Assembly (NCBI GenBank): GCA_033060915.1
Contig: CM065392.1
Location: forward strand, 20,073,501-20,137,500
Direction: 5' to 3'
DNA: 64,000 bases
From: Euryodendron excelsum
Taxonomy: Eukaryota; Streptophyta; Magnoliopsida; Ericales; Pentaphylacaceae
Shown here: piece after piece, positions 1 to 10,721 of the stretch
How the letters are laid out: each line of letters starts with the position of its first letter
Numbering within the stretch: the first letter of the stretch is position 1
The notes under the pieces: model-generated
Seen by the model: the letters and a program-made list of their open reading frames with translations, nothing else
Told to the model about the DNA's origin: nothing
The model's database searches: none
Program-made: the position numbers and the translations under genes

Positions 1-84
1 AAAAGGTAAGGGCTGGCCCAGAGTGCTCCCTAGCAACCGTGCCAACAAGAATATAAACCCCAGCACCAATGGTTGAGCCAACTC
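1..84 (-). CDS. CAT2/CAT4-like: Cationic amino acid transporter, exon 2 (partial)
   Basis: The reverse strand reads through the first transmembrane region of a plant CAT-family (APC superfamily) transporter: G-S-T-I-G-A-G-V-Y-I-L-V-G-T-V-A-R-E-H followed by S-G-P-A-L. This is the strongly conserved start of TM1 and the following loop in CAT2/CAT4 proteins, which move cationic amino acids across the tonoplast. The exon opens after an AG acceptor at 86-85 and its phase (two bases finish a Gly codon) matches the donor of exon 1 at 1243. The exon and the rest of the gene continue beyond the left edge of the window. Family assignment is from recognition; CAT2 and CAT4 cannot be told apart on this little sequence. 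Confidence 0.9.
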
Positions 85-1242
85 CTAATCATAGGCCACA
101 AATACTTAATCATAAGACCACAAGTCAATGCTAAAAAATCTATTAAGTAATATGGAAAGAGTGGAAGGTAGGGAGAGAGGGTGTATGCATACACAACCTG
201 GAATTCAAAGCATAAAAATGGTGCATACATTCAATTATAAGCCATGCATCTAAGCTTGCATTTGTATTCATGTATTTGAAATCAAGGGAATTTGATTTGT
301 TTAAAAAAGGAATAAGTTTTTAATTTATATTTAATAACTTACAGTTTAGATGACAATTAGATATAAGGATTTGAGGGACTTATTATGAGTGGATTTCAAA
401 TGAATATGTGTGAAAATATTTATTTAGATCCATTATAACAATGATTCTAGTTGTACAAGATCATACTTAAATAACTCAACTTCAGATGTTCCGCTTAGGT
501 CTTTAATTCAACTCTAATAACTAATTCTCACAAGCATAAGCATAAGCATATGCATATTAAATTCCCAAATCTATTGATTTTAATTCTATCTATCCAAATA
601 TACCCTAATTGTTAAAAACTTAAAAGTGTGAGCCAAAAAATTATAAATAAATTATGACCCAAAAAGTTGCAAGTAGTGCCAGCATCAGATGTGATAGGGA
701 AGGAGAAGTTATAAGCATTGAATATATAAAAACTTGCAAATCTAAATAACAAAAACAGTTCTATTGGAATGTTTTGAGTGTTTTTACCATAATATGGTGC
801 AAACTGGGATTTAAGCATGAGCGCCCACAAGTCCAACAATTTTCAGCCGGATGGAAGAAAGGTAAATCATATAAGAGAACAACACAAATGACACGACCAA
901 GTATCATATATGAATCATAATATTTTCAGACTCAATCAGTATATGACCACAGCTAGAACCAGGTGCAGATTTTAAACCTAAAAGGCTAAAACTTACAGTT
1001 TACAAAATATCCCCAAAAGGGGGAAAATGGATTAAGGGGAAAAAGCCCAAAACAAGAAGTAAAAATCCAAAGAAAATTTTTTAAACCCAACGGAAATAAC
1101 GGCAAGAACCAAACTGAATCAGACTCATCTTGAAACGCAAGGAGAACCAAACCCAGGAACAGAAATATCCACAAATCTAAACAAAACCCAAAACAAAAAA
1201 CGCCCGATCAGAAAGATATACGGGAAAAGATTGTGAATTTAC

Positions 1243-1423
1243 CAATGGCTATGAGGTGAAGAACAGATAATTCCTTGGCCAATTGAGGATGACCAGTACC
1301 CGAAGACTTTGCATGGATTGAATCAACCTGTTTCCTCCTTATCAAACCTTTAAACCCACAAGACCATGAACATTGTCCTCCTCCAACACCGCCATCCCTT
1401 TGCGAATCAGAAAGACAACCCAT
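1243..1423 (-). CDS. CAT2/CAT4-like: Cationic amino acid transporter, exon 1 (N-terminus)
   Basis: This exon encodes 60 residues plus one base: an N-terminal cytosolic tail starting M-G-C-L-S-D-S-Q, a Gly-rich stretch, then the family signature R-R-K-Q-V-D-S followed by Q-L-A-K-E-L-S-V and H-L-I-A-I. Plant CAT2/CAT4 proteins begin in the same way. Two Met codons are adjacent (1426-1424 and 1423-1421); I chose the second because relatives start M-G. The exon ends at a GT donor (1242-1241) in phase 1, joined to exon 2 across an intron of about 1.16 kb (85-1242). The intron holds only shadow ORFs. No frame damage is visible, so the gene looks functional as far as it can be seen. Confidence 0.88.
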
Positions 1424-1800
1424 CAAACAAAAACCAAATACTCTTGCGGGAACAAAGAATTTTTCTGGTTCTACCCAATATAGATAAAGCTTTAGCCTTC
1501 AGTTCTTTTTGTAGCACAGGACCATAACAAGAAACAAAACCAACCAATTAACCTGCCCGCACCCCTCAGATTCTTGGAGATCCCTTGTGCGGTTTGGAAA
1601 GAGGGGAAGCGGGCAGAATCGGCTGAGAATTGGCCCTCTAAAAGGGTCGCTGATGTCCGATGATTATTGATTGCTTCACAACTCTCTTCTGATTGGCTTT
1701 GGCTCTGTGCATGTTTAGGCTGACTGCTGCCGACGGATAAAATAATGGATAGAGAGAGTTAACGATTAGGAAAGGGCAGGGACTTGAAAATGGGATTCAG
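1424..1800 (-). promoter_or_regulatory. 5' UTR and likely promoter of the CAT gene
   Basis: This stretch lies directly upstream of the CAT start codon on the minus strand and is less AT-rich than the flanks. A CCAAT-type pentamer on the minus strand lies near 1692-1696, and an A/T-rich TATTTTAT-like stretch lies near 1736-1745. Both are weak motifs. The transcription start and any UTR intron cannot be placed from sequence alone. Confidence 0.35.
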
Positions 1801-3424
1801 GAATGCATTTTTTCAAAAATAGAATTCAATCACACACACAAAAAAAAATGATACTAGTCATCTCTCTCATAGTAAAAATGTGATATTTCTACGAAATGTA
1901 CATTTTAGTAAAACTAGATTAATCTATATAATGTACAATTTGAGGGCTTGTCCAAGCGGCTCAAATAGGTGTGCTCCCCATCCTAGCTGGTATTATTCCA
2001 TATACATATTGAAGGTATTTTTTCTTTTTCTTTTTCTTCTTTTTTGGTATTAAATATTTCAAAATTTTCTTATATTATTGTCATATTTCACATTTGTATG
2101 CATCCAACAGATTAAGCAGGCACGTATCTGTTTGAGATACAACATTGTGCAATTATGCTCATTGAGATTAGCATTTTGCCTAAGTCTATGCAATTCTTAT
2201 ATTCAAGATCAGATTTATTAAATTAGTGATATACCAGGGGTCAACCCGTGCATGGGACAGTTCTTTAAATTCATAATAAAAATGTGATGAATAATTTAAT
2301 TTTCAAATCCACAATAATTAAGAATACTAACCAAAATTGACAAATCTAATTTGTCATAACATTATAGAGAATTTTGTCTTTCATACAAAGTATTGACAAT
2401 TATAAAAAAAAATAAAAGAATTTGTAAAACTTTTGGTGAGCAAATGACTATGGACTTTTGCATAGGTATTATCTTCACTGCATGAAAGAAAAAATCAAAA
2501 TATAAATATGATTATAGCAAATTATTAGATAATATTATGACATAGTTTTTATGCAACAATAATAACATAAGTACCATACCTGATACATAGGATCAAAGTG
2601 TTGCTTCTTAGTTGGTAGATTGTGTGATCTCTGTGTTTGAAAATTTTTCATTGGAATTGTTAAGTTCAAATTGTGGTGCATATTCGTTATTTGGTAAAAG
2701 AGTCTATCACAAAATAAAAGTTATTATGAAAGTACATTTAATATTTATTGTAATATTTACTTGGAAATAGAGATTTCTTTCGATAAAAAAGGATTGCATT
2801 GATTTCCTTTGTATAAATGGTATATATAATTTTAGAGATAAGAGATTTTTTAAATAGTTGAATGTTAATAAAAGTCACCGAGCTCACCTAAATCCATGGG
2901 CTGCCAATGATATATATATACTATATATATATATATATTATATCTTTTTAAGATATCAAAAACTCCACCCATAAGTCAAGCCACAGCATGATGCACGTAT
3001 AATAAGAAATCACGGCAACAAAAATTGAGACAAGTTGCTCCCAATTATATATACTATACCTACATATATATATATATGTATATATATATTATATTTTCTT
3101 TAAGCTAAGAGTTGTATATAGTTATGATTTCTTCACTTAGGGAACTTAGTAAATACCTATGTGTAACCTCATTGTGTAGAGTTGTGATTTCTTTAATTAA
3201 GAAACTTAATAGATATCTACAGGAATAAACCCATTTGTTGATATCTATACCTTTTGTTTTAAATTAGGACTTCTATATCAAATAGGAAACTAATTTGGAT
3301 TTCATGCTAATTAATTTTTAAAAGTTATCTAATTAATTGCTCCTGTGATGTAGAGCACTACAACTTTTATGCAAGGACAAACACAATTTATATATATATA
3401 TATATATATATATAATTTACATGT
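1801..3424. other. AT-rich intergenic region
   Basis: No coding region is supported. The stretch holds AT microsatellites (about 2907-2940, 3064-3091 and 3389-3414) and a short tRNA-like string near 1944-1990 without a convincing box B. Otherwise nothing recognisable. Confidence 0.5.
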
Positions 3425-5900
3425 GTGCACATTTATAATACATTTATAGAATTTGTTGAATTAATGATAAATTTTTGCTCAGGTTCTTATACTACAATTC
3501 AAAATTATGAAATCTTGTCTAGAGAAATTATAAAAGTACATATACTTACAACTTTTTATTGCAAAAACGATATCAAATTTTTAGTAAGATTACTTAATAG
3601 TCATGATTTTAAAAAATTATTTAAGTTTTTACATGTTCATATTAACAAACATTTTTGAAACCACCAATATAAAATGATACAATTTTATAACACTTAACTA
3701 GCACATTCTCAGTTAGCGGTTAGAAAATATTTGGCATTGATTGGATCTTATGAGATTCTTCCAAATGATGACTCCCATTTCATTTTATACAAAAGTAATG
3801 TGATTGAATCCTACTTTTTAAAAATTGCAAATACTCGAATTCCGTTTTCACCCCCTATTGTTTGTTTTTTTTGCTCTTTCTTCTTACTTAATATCAGTTC
3901 TCCCAAATGGATTTTAATTTGTGTATCTGTAAAATCGTTTATTGAGGGCCCACATTGATATTCTAACCCGCATTGGATTTACACGGATTCCAGGACGCCC
4001 TCCTTTATATCTCACACATAATCACTCGGTCTTACCACCACTTATTTATTATAAAATATTTTGCATAAACAATGCCATTCATTCGATCCCCACCTTATTC
4101 TATCTTCTTTGGTTGGGTTAGGTATATTCTTGTGGGTAAGTTGTGATGTAGTACAAATTTTCAATATACAGTTGCATCATGTGACAGAGGCTTCAAGGTA
4201 AGAATAAATTTTCAATAAGAGGAGCAGTTTTAAATTGCTTCTTTTGCAACGAAGCGATGGTGACAACTGAAAATCATGCCTAGCCTCTGATTTTTATGAG
4301 GATAATTATACTTGACAGACTTACGCGAAAATTAGATGATTCTTGTAATTTAAACATGAATGTATAATTCTTTTATAGTTAAAATGTATCTGTTAAAGTT
4401 AATGAAATCATGATACATTTGATAAAATAACAAAAATTTTCTTATCAAGGACAACTCTTTATTTTGACATAAAAGAATAAAATTTTCTTTTTAATACTTT
4501 ATTTTAGATAGATAAAATAATGAAAATATCCTTGTAACAAAATCGTTATTAACTGTTAACCGTTTTTTATCTATTTTATAGTTAAGTCTAAACTGTAGAA
4601 AGATTATGTGTTTCTTTTTAAACCATAGAAGAGTCATTTGATTTTTGATCAAACTACAAGGAGATAAATTTTAATTATCTGTTTTAATTAGGTTCGATAT
4701 ATCTCTTGATAAATAGGATATCCTTCACGTTCTACAAATAACACTTCACACCCATCCTTGTTCGAAGAAAAATAGAAAATAGAAACATGAAACATGGCCT
4801 AAAAATATAAAGAACATTAAAAGTAACAATATAAAATATTAAAATATTTTCATGATGAACATAATGGTAGTGGTATATAATATCTATAGAAACTTATTAG
4901 AACACTCATATATCATTATTAAAACACAATATTTGAGAACATGAAAATACTAGAAATTATGAGAACTGCATTTCTAAGAAGTTTTTTCACAACATTTATT
5001 TAAGAGTTTCTAACAATTTTGTTTATATTATATTAGAATTTATGAAAAATATCGAAACATTTTCTACAAGTTTTTTGTAAAATTTCATGAGAGTTTCTTG
5101 CTAACTCTAACAAACTTGACTAACAGATTTTGCTATTAACAATTCTAGTCGATTTCAATGATCTCATTTCTAATATTTTTAAGTTACAACATTATAAAAA
5201 AAAAAAGAAAAAAAATCATTTTGTCCCTTTAACTTTTATTTCTTCAACGTCTTAAAAAAAAAGAAAGAAAATGTGGTCTAATAATTTCAAAGCAAGTCAA
5301 ATAATTAAGAGTTAAGTAGACTTTGACTGTCTAAAGTATGACATAATATCATTTTAAGAGTTATTAGACTTTGACTGTTTGAAGTATGACATATACCATT
5401 TTATTCCACCGAACTAGAAATTATTACATTTTCACCCTTTATTATAATTTAGAGTTAAGACTTGTTTGGCCAAAATTATATAATAATCTATCAAGTGAAG
5501 AGAAAAAATGATCGCATGGCTACGAAAATGGACAAAATCATCCATAAAACTTAGATTTGGTTAACCGCCAATTATTGTCCTTACTAATATCAATGATATT
5601 TTCAAAATTATGCTTTTGTTAACCAAAGATCAAGAAATATCATCTATCCTATTAGACCACAAAGGTTAGAAAGCGTAAATTTGTTTATTTCGTTAACAAT
5701 ATCGACACAATTTTAAATTTTAATTGTTAAGTAGCAAAAATGTAATAATTTTTAGTTTAGCAAATAAAGTGAAATGAAAACATAATTGAAGGGATCAAAG
5801 TATAATTAAACCTATTTTTTTCTCACATATTTTAAATATGGAACTATATTGACTTATTTTTAAAAGGTGAAGAGTTTAAATAAAAGAATTAGATTGAACA
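3425..5900 (+). repeat. Paralogous intergenic block A
   Basis: Non-coding block with clear similarity to blocks at 30.6-32.4 kb (B), 51.4-52.6 kb (C) and, inverted, 40.95-42.64 kb (D). Landmarks in the same order in A, B and C are: a TTAACAAA-type string (about 3640), a (C/A)AA(G/A)TGGATTTTAATT string (about 3903), GGGCCCACAT (about 3947), GATTTACAC(G/T)GATTC (about 3975), a GGTAAGTTGT(G/A)ATGT(A/G) string (about 4135) and CATGTGACAGA (about 4177). Its right part (5500-5890) also matches 44800-45100. The ORFs in it are short and not conserved between copies. In block C the same sequence lies a few hundred bases behind an RLP gene, so the block is probably old RLP 3' flanking DNA. Confidence 0.7.
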
Positions 5901-5940
5901 TCCAAAACCACGTAGAACTTATTGCCTAAGCTTTCTATTT

Positions 5941-6169
5941 CAAGGCAATCGTTCATGACGAACCCCTTATCAAAATTGAAGAGTTCATTGCAGACCTTGC
6001 GTTTTTAATATCTTCTGTTGCCAAATTGAAGGAATATCTTAATTTGATTTAGAAACAAGCTGTTGAGCCCTGTAGTCAACCCAACACAAATTTGTCTTCA
6101 AATACTTAAAGTGATGTTCTAGCAAAACTCTTCAATTTTGATAAGGGTTTGTTATGAACGATTGCCTTG
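5941..6169. repeat. Fold-back inverted repeat
   Basis: The left arm 5941-5985 and right arm 6126-6169 are near-perfect reverse complements of about 45 bases (a few mismatches and one gap), separated by a loop of about 140 bases. The sequence could form a long hairpin. The left arm and loop read open for about 40 codons on the plus strand before a TAG, but I recognise no domain. It could be a small fold-back transposon or a local inverted duplication of a gene fragment. Confidence 0.75.
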
Positions 6170-6370
6170 AAGGGATCCACAATCGAGTCTAGTAGATCTA
6201 GCTAATCCGATCTAAAAATGAATGGATCTGTTAGATTTGGGCTCTAAGGAATTATCTTCTCGGATCTAGATAATTGGACCTAGATCTACCGTGTTGGATC
6301 CGGATAGGATCAAATCGGATTTGGATCAAACCCTATCCATTAACAGGTCTAGTTAGGACCATCCTTAGGG
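6170..6370. other. GGATC-rich low-complexity segment
   Basis: Short stretch dense in GATC/GGATC words and GATCCAAAT/GGATCGG-like variants. No ORF. It lies between the fold-back and the outer LTR remnant, and may be a degenerate tandem repeat. Confidence 0.4.
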
Positions 6371-6599
6371 TTGTAAGTTTTTAAAAAATATTTTAAAAAG
6401 TAATTTTGAAAATGCCAAGTACCTAGCCATTTTTGGTTAAGACAAGTTCAAAAGAGTTTTTTTTAAAACAATTTGAAAAAGCTATAGTGGTTTGAGGAAA
6501 GCTTTATCAAGATGATCATGAAATATTCATGAGAGTGGGATGTTTTGAAAACAAGTTTTGAAAATGATTTTGAATTGAAGAATGATTTGAATAGGATTT

Positions 6600-7030
6600 A
6601 AAATTGGAGACTTAAGATTAACTAACCTAAGTAAGATTAACTAACTTGAGTTAAGTTGACCTAAGATTAACTAACTAAGATTAGGTTGACCAAAGGTTAA
6701 TTTGACTTGGATTAGGTTGTCCTAAGGTTGACTAACTTGGGTTAGGTGAACCTATGGTTTTGAAAAGTGGTTTTGAACGAGGGTTTTAAAGACCTAAAGA
6801 GAGAAGCTAGGGTTTAGGAATCTAGAGAGAGAAGCTAGGGCTTAAGAAACCTAGAGAGGGAAATTAGATTTTTGGAACCTAGTGGTTTGTGAAGATGGTT
6901 TTGAACTAGAGTTTTGGACCTACTAGTTTTTAAAGATGGTTTTGAACTGGGGTTTGGGACCTTGTGGTTTTGAACTAGGGTTTTGAACCTAACGATTTTG
7001 AAAGGTTAGGAAAGTGGCATTTTATGCATG
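6600..7030. repeat. Degenerate short tandem repeats in the outer LTR
   Basis: 6600-6760 repeats variants of GATTAACTAA(C) and TTAGGTTGACC. 6770-7010 repeats variants of GGTTTTGAACTAGGGTTTTG and GAGAGAAGCTAGGG. The units are irregular. They lie in the internal part of the minus-strand LTR. Confidence 0.7.
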
Positions 7031-7224
7031 AAACTTCAAATGTGTGTTTTGAAAATCATGAGTTCATGTAAAAATTCTATAATTTTATGTGAAAACCTTA
7101 TGATTCTATGTGAAAAACTTTTAAAGAAAGTTTTGAAAAGTATTATTTTATGTGAGAAAGATATGATTTCATGTGAAACTCTTTTGAAAAACCAACTCAA
7201 AGGAGTTGTGAATTTTAAAAAATA

Positions 7225-7680
7225 TTTTACTAAAACCACTCAAGTGAGCATGAACTTCATATGGTTGATTTTTTAAAACCACTCAAAAGAGGGTTACGTT
7301 AGAACTATTCTAGTTACAAACTTAATAAAGCAAAAATTTAAAAACCACTCTATGGAGGGTTGATTTGACAACCGCTTAAACTCTTGAAAACTATTCAAAT
7401 GAGAGTGTGATTCATATGGTTAATTTTTGAAAACCTCTCAAAAGAGAGTTGCCTTAGAACCATTTTAATCACAAACTTAAGAAAGCAAACTTGAAAACCA
7501 CTCTAAAGAGGGTTGTTTTAAAAACCACTTGAACACTTGAAAACCACTCAAATGAAAGTGTGATTCATATGGTTGATTTTTGGAAACTACTGCAGAGAGG
7601 GTTGCCTTGGAATCATTTCAACCACAAACTCAAGACAACAAAAACTTGAAAACCTCCTTAGAGAGGGTGAAGATCATTTT
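7225..7680. repeat. About 155-bp tandem repeat, three copies
   Basis: The marker ATGGTT(G/A)ATTTTT occurs at 7261, 7416 and 7569, giving periods of 155 and 153 bases. Each unit carries AAAACCACTCAA, a GAGGGTTG or GAGAGTTG motif, and ACAAACTTAA. The last unit is the most diverged. Confidence 0.8.
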
Positions 7681-9469
7681 ATACAAAACTTAAGAGAGTA
7701 AAATGAGACAATGTAATTTAAATAGTTTTGAAGGATTTCTAAGGCATAGAAACCTAGGGTTGTTAGCTTGAACATTAAGAAACCCTAATTTGAAGAGCTT
7801 TAGAAAGACATTTTTTAAAGCATTTTGACATAAACTTTGAAGAGCATTTGCATATAGTAACAATAATGGTTTGAAAAGAGGTTTTAAACACAAAAATAAA
7901 GCTATCACATGCATAATATGAACATCACCACAAATATAATACAAAGGGTATGAACATACAAGGCTAGATTTCACCACATTGTAAGGGGCTTTAAAGCTAT
8001 ACCATCTTCAATTATGCTCTTAAGACTTCCCCGGGTACAATGGGTCGTAAGAGTTTTCATCTAGGCATGGCCATGGAATCCACTTGTTTCAAGCATACAA
8101 GAAAGAGGGGGGGGGTAGAAGATGGGAATTAAGAAACAAAATAGCTCAAGTGAGCTAAGAGAGAGAAGAGAGAGTGGGAGATTGCACAATCTTAAAATGG
8201 AGTATATCTTGGTCTTCAATCCACCATAGCTTGGACCTTGGAGTTTCAATTGGAGACTTGATCTTCAAAGAATCTTGAGTCTTGGAGAAATAGGAATATT
8301 TTCGAGCTCTATGTTTTTATTTTTACAGTGTTTCCTTATGTTTTTAGTCTCTGAAATACATAAGGGGGGAGGTTACTATTTATAGGCACACTGTTTTGGG
8401 GCTGGCACATGTCTCATATATGCCTGGCCAAAATTGGTCCAATACATGCACTAGGACCCATCCACTAAAAGAGTGCCATGTGGCACCCTTGTACTTTTTA
8501 AACTTAGGCTGTAAGACAACTTTTGTCTCGATTTGATAAAAAATTAGGCTCATGTAGCTTACGCTCCCTTGACGGAAACTTATATGTACTCTTTTTCTCG
8601 ATATTCGTGCCATCCTAGAAAGATCTGGGAAAATCAGGCATGGCGGCGATGTTCCCCTATAGTTTCTCAAACTTAGTGCTCTTGGGGAGCCTTGGATGAT
8701 TCCAGATGATGGAGATATCACCTTGGAAAGCGAGCTTAAAAATAAGCTTTTATGAGCATCTGTGAGAAATGTATTTTTAACCAGGGAATCGGGATTTGAC
8801 ACATGAAACAAGAAATGTATTTTTATTTTTTTTAAGTGTTGAAAAGTACCATTCTTTATGCCATTCAAGCATGACCTTCAGGTGATGTTATTAACAATCG
8901 GACCACACCGATGCAAAACCCATCACTTAGGCTTCTTGGAATTCTCTTATTTGCACATTTAATCACTCGTTTGTGTTGACTCCATGCTTTGATTTTGATG
9001 ATAACAAAACTTTATTTAGTGTCTAATTATTCTACTTAGTGTGTAGATTATATCACGCATTCATTAGATTATGACGTGAAGCTTGACACTTAAAATATAT
9101 TAAAGAACTTGTGAAGCTTGTCGAGAAGAATTGAAGAATGTGTTAAAACCTTGAGAGGATGGAAGAAGCTATATTGATTGAAGAGCCCCAGATGCAATCA
9201 AATTGAAATGATTCCATCTCGAAGAGATTGAAGATGCTAAAGATCAAGTGAAATGAATATCTCAAGTCTTAGAAGATCTCTTGGAAGGTTTGATTAAGTC
9301 TCAACAAACCAAGTGAAGTTATGATTGATTGAAGAAGTTTTTGAAGAACAACATGCATGGAAGGAGACATTTCAAGCCTTAGAAGTCTAATCTAGAATAT
9401 CATTGAAGTGTTTGAAGGTTTAAAAGAAGGTTAAAGAAGTTTTGCAAAATGAAGCCTATGGGATTGGCA

Positions 9470-9910
9470 AGAGTCGACACATCTATTCCATGAGTCGACA
9501 CATGAAAACAATGGCTTGATCCTGAGCCTATGGAACAAGCAAGAGTCGACCCCTTCAACTATAGGAGTCGACACATGCGTCTAGATTGCATTACTCTGGA
9601 AATATACTAAAAGAGTCGACACCTTCAACTACAGAAATCGACACTTGCATGACTTTGGAAATGCACTTAAAAAAGTCGACACTTTCAATTACAGGAGTCG
9701 ACATATATGTCCAGATTGCATGATTTTAAAAATATCCTTAAAAGAGTCGACACATGAGCCTACATGAGTCAACACATCGAGGCAGTGCCTTACAGATATA
9801 TGCTAAAACTTAAAGGAGTCAACACTTTGTTCATCAAAAGTTAACACATGGAGGCAGATTGCTTAAAGAGTTGTGTTCAGAATAGGAAGGAGTCGACACA
9901 TGCAGTTAAA
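9470..9910 (+). repeat. GTCGAC minisatellite in the 5' LTR
   Basis: About a dozen copies of GAGTCGACACATG or close variants (GTCGACACC, GTCAACAC) at irregular spacing of 20-50 bases, all in the same orientation. The core GTCGAC is a palindrome. The 3' LTR has fewer copies (28340-28625). Confidence 0.85.
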
Positions 9911-10604
9911 GATTGACCCATGCCACTATAACGGTTATATTTTTAAACATTCTACAACACTAATGTTGTATTTAATACAACCCTAACTACCTCTAATTGC
10001 TAGAATCAATGCTAAGGCATATATACAAGACCCTTACAACATTTATACATAGAGAGGACATACATTTAGGTGTTGAATCGAATTTGAAAGTATAAACCCC
10101 AACTGCTATAGTTGCTTTACTAAGATATTGAGGCATTTACTAATCTTATACTTGTTCTATCCACTCTTTAAGAAAGATACTTCATGTAAACCTCATTTAC
10201 TCTATTTAGGTGGGTTTATAAACCTGTGAGTTTGAGTGTTCTTGTTAAAAATACTTGTAAGTTTGAGTGAAGTTTGGACAAAATCACTTAAGAAGTTTGA
10301 GAGCTTGATAAGAGTTTTTGTAAAAAGTAAGCTAGGCACTTGGTCAACTAACACCCGCTTTATAATTCTTTATTACATAGTGGAAAAGATTTCAAGAGGG
10401 TCTTGAGAGTGAGAACATAGGTCATGAGTTGTGGCTGAACCTTGATAAATCATTGTGTTTATTTTGTGCTCTGTTTTTCATTTCTTGTTTAAGATTGCCT
10501 AACCACATTGCACACACATTTTGATTATGCTATTAAATTGTTTAATCAGATTACTTAATCAGTTTAGTTAAAATTATTTGTGATTATTTTTGAAACCCAA
10601 TTCA

Positions 10605-10631
10605 CCCCCCCCCCCCCCCCCCCCCCCCCCC
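10605..10631 (+). repeat. Poly-C run of 27 bases
   Basis: Uninterrupted C run near the end of the 5' LTR of the Copia, followed by CGCCCCCTCCC. The sister LTR has only a short run, so this has expanded or is an assembly artefact. Confidence 0.9.
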
Positions 10632-10666
10632 GCCCCCTCCCTAAATTGCACTCTTGGGCCAATAAT

Positions 10667-10678
10667 TGGTATCATAGC
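10667..10678 (+). other. Primer-binding site of the Copia element
   Basis: TGGTATCATAGC lies two bases after the 5' LTR. It matches the usual Copia site complementary to initiator tRNA-Met (TGGTATCAGAGC) with one G-to-T change at 10675. Confidence 0.85.
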
Positions 10679-10721
10679 TTATACTCTACATTTAAAGGCT
10701 TAACATCCTTAGAGTTGATCC

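Larger units (their letters stand above)
6370..8968 (-). mobile_element. Tat/Ogre-like Gypsy LTR, 3' portion (outer layer)
   Basis: Read on the minus strand this segment is homologous to the solo LTR at 15649-19622. It has a TATA box (CTATAAATAG near 8368-8379), then a CATGCCTAG string near 8045-8052, then a stretch containing CCTTGTATGTTCAT (near 7946-7959), in the same order as the solo LTR's 17193, 17594 and 17695 positions. The rest of this LTR (its 5' part) lies at 29337-30600, so the Copia element at 8974-29331 is inserted in it. The end with the expected GGGTGCGACA is not found, so the left boundary near 6370 is approximate and the 3' end appears lost. The 162-codon minus-strand ORF at 8380-8868 lies in this LTR and is not treated as a gene. 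Confidence 0.7.
8974..10664 (+). repeat. 5' LTR of the Copia element
   Basis: Begins TGTTGACTCC and ends ...GGGCCAATA, where the sister LTR has ...GGGCCAACA, so the terminal CA has mutated to TA. At 1691 bases it is 220 longer than the 3' LTR. Much of the difference lies in a minisatellite of GAGTCGACACATG-like units (9470-9910) and a long poly-C run (10605-10631). Confidence 0.9.

Noticed and set aside
1944..1990. tRNA-like string GGCTTGTCCAAGCGGC
   Set aside because: There is no acceptor stem, no clear box B, and no anticodon arm that I could fold.
8380..8868. 162-codon ORF on the minus strand
   Set aside because: It lies inside the outer Tat-like LTR behind its TATA box, has no recognisable domain, and matches LTR leader sequence rather than a gene.
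9470..9910. Possible CRISPR-like direct repeats
   Set aside because: The units are short, variable and irregularly spaced, lie in a plant retrotransposon LTR, and have no cas genes nearby.
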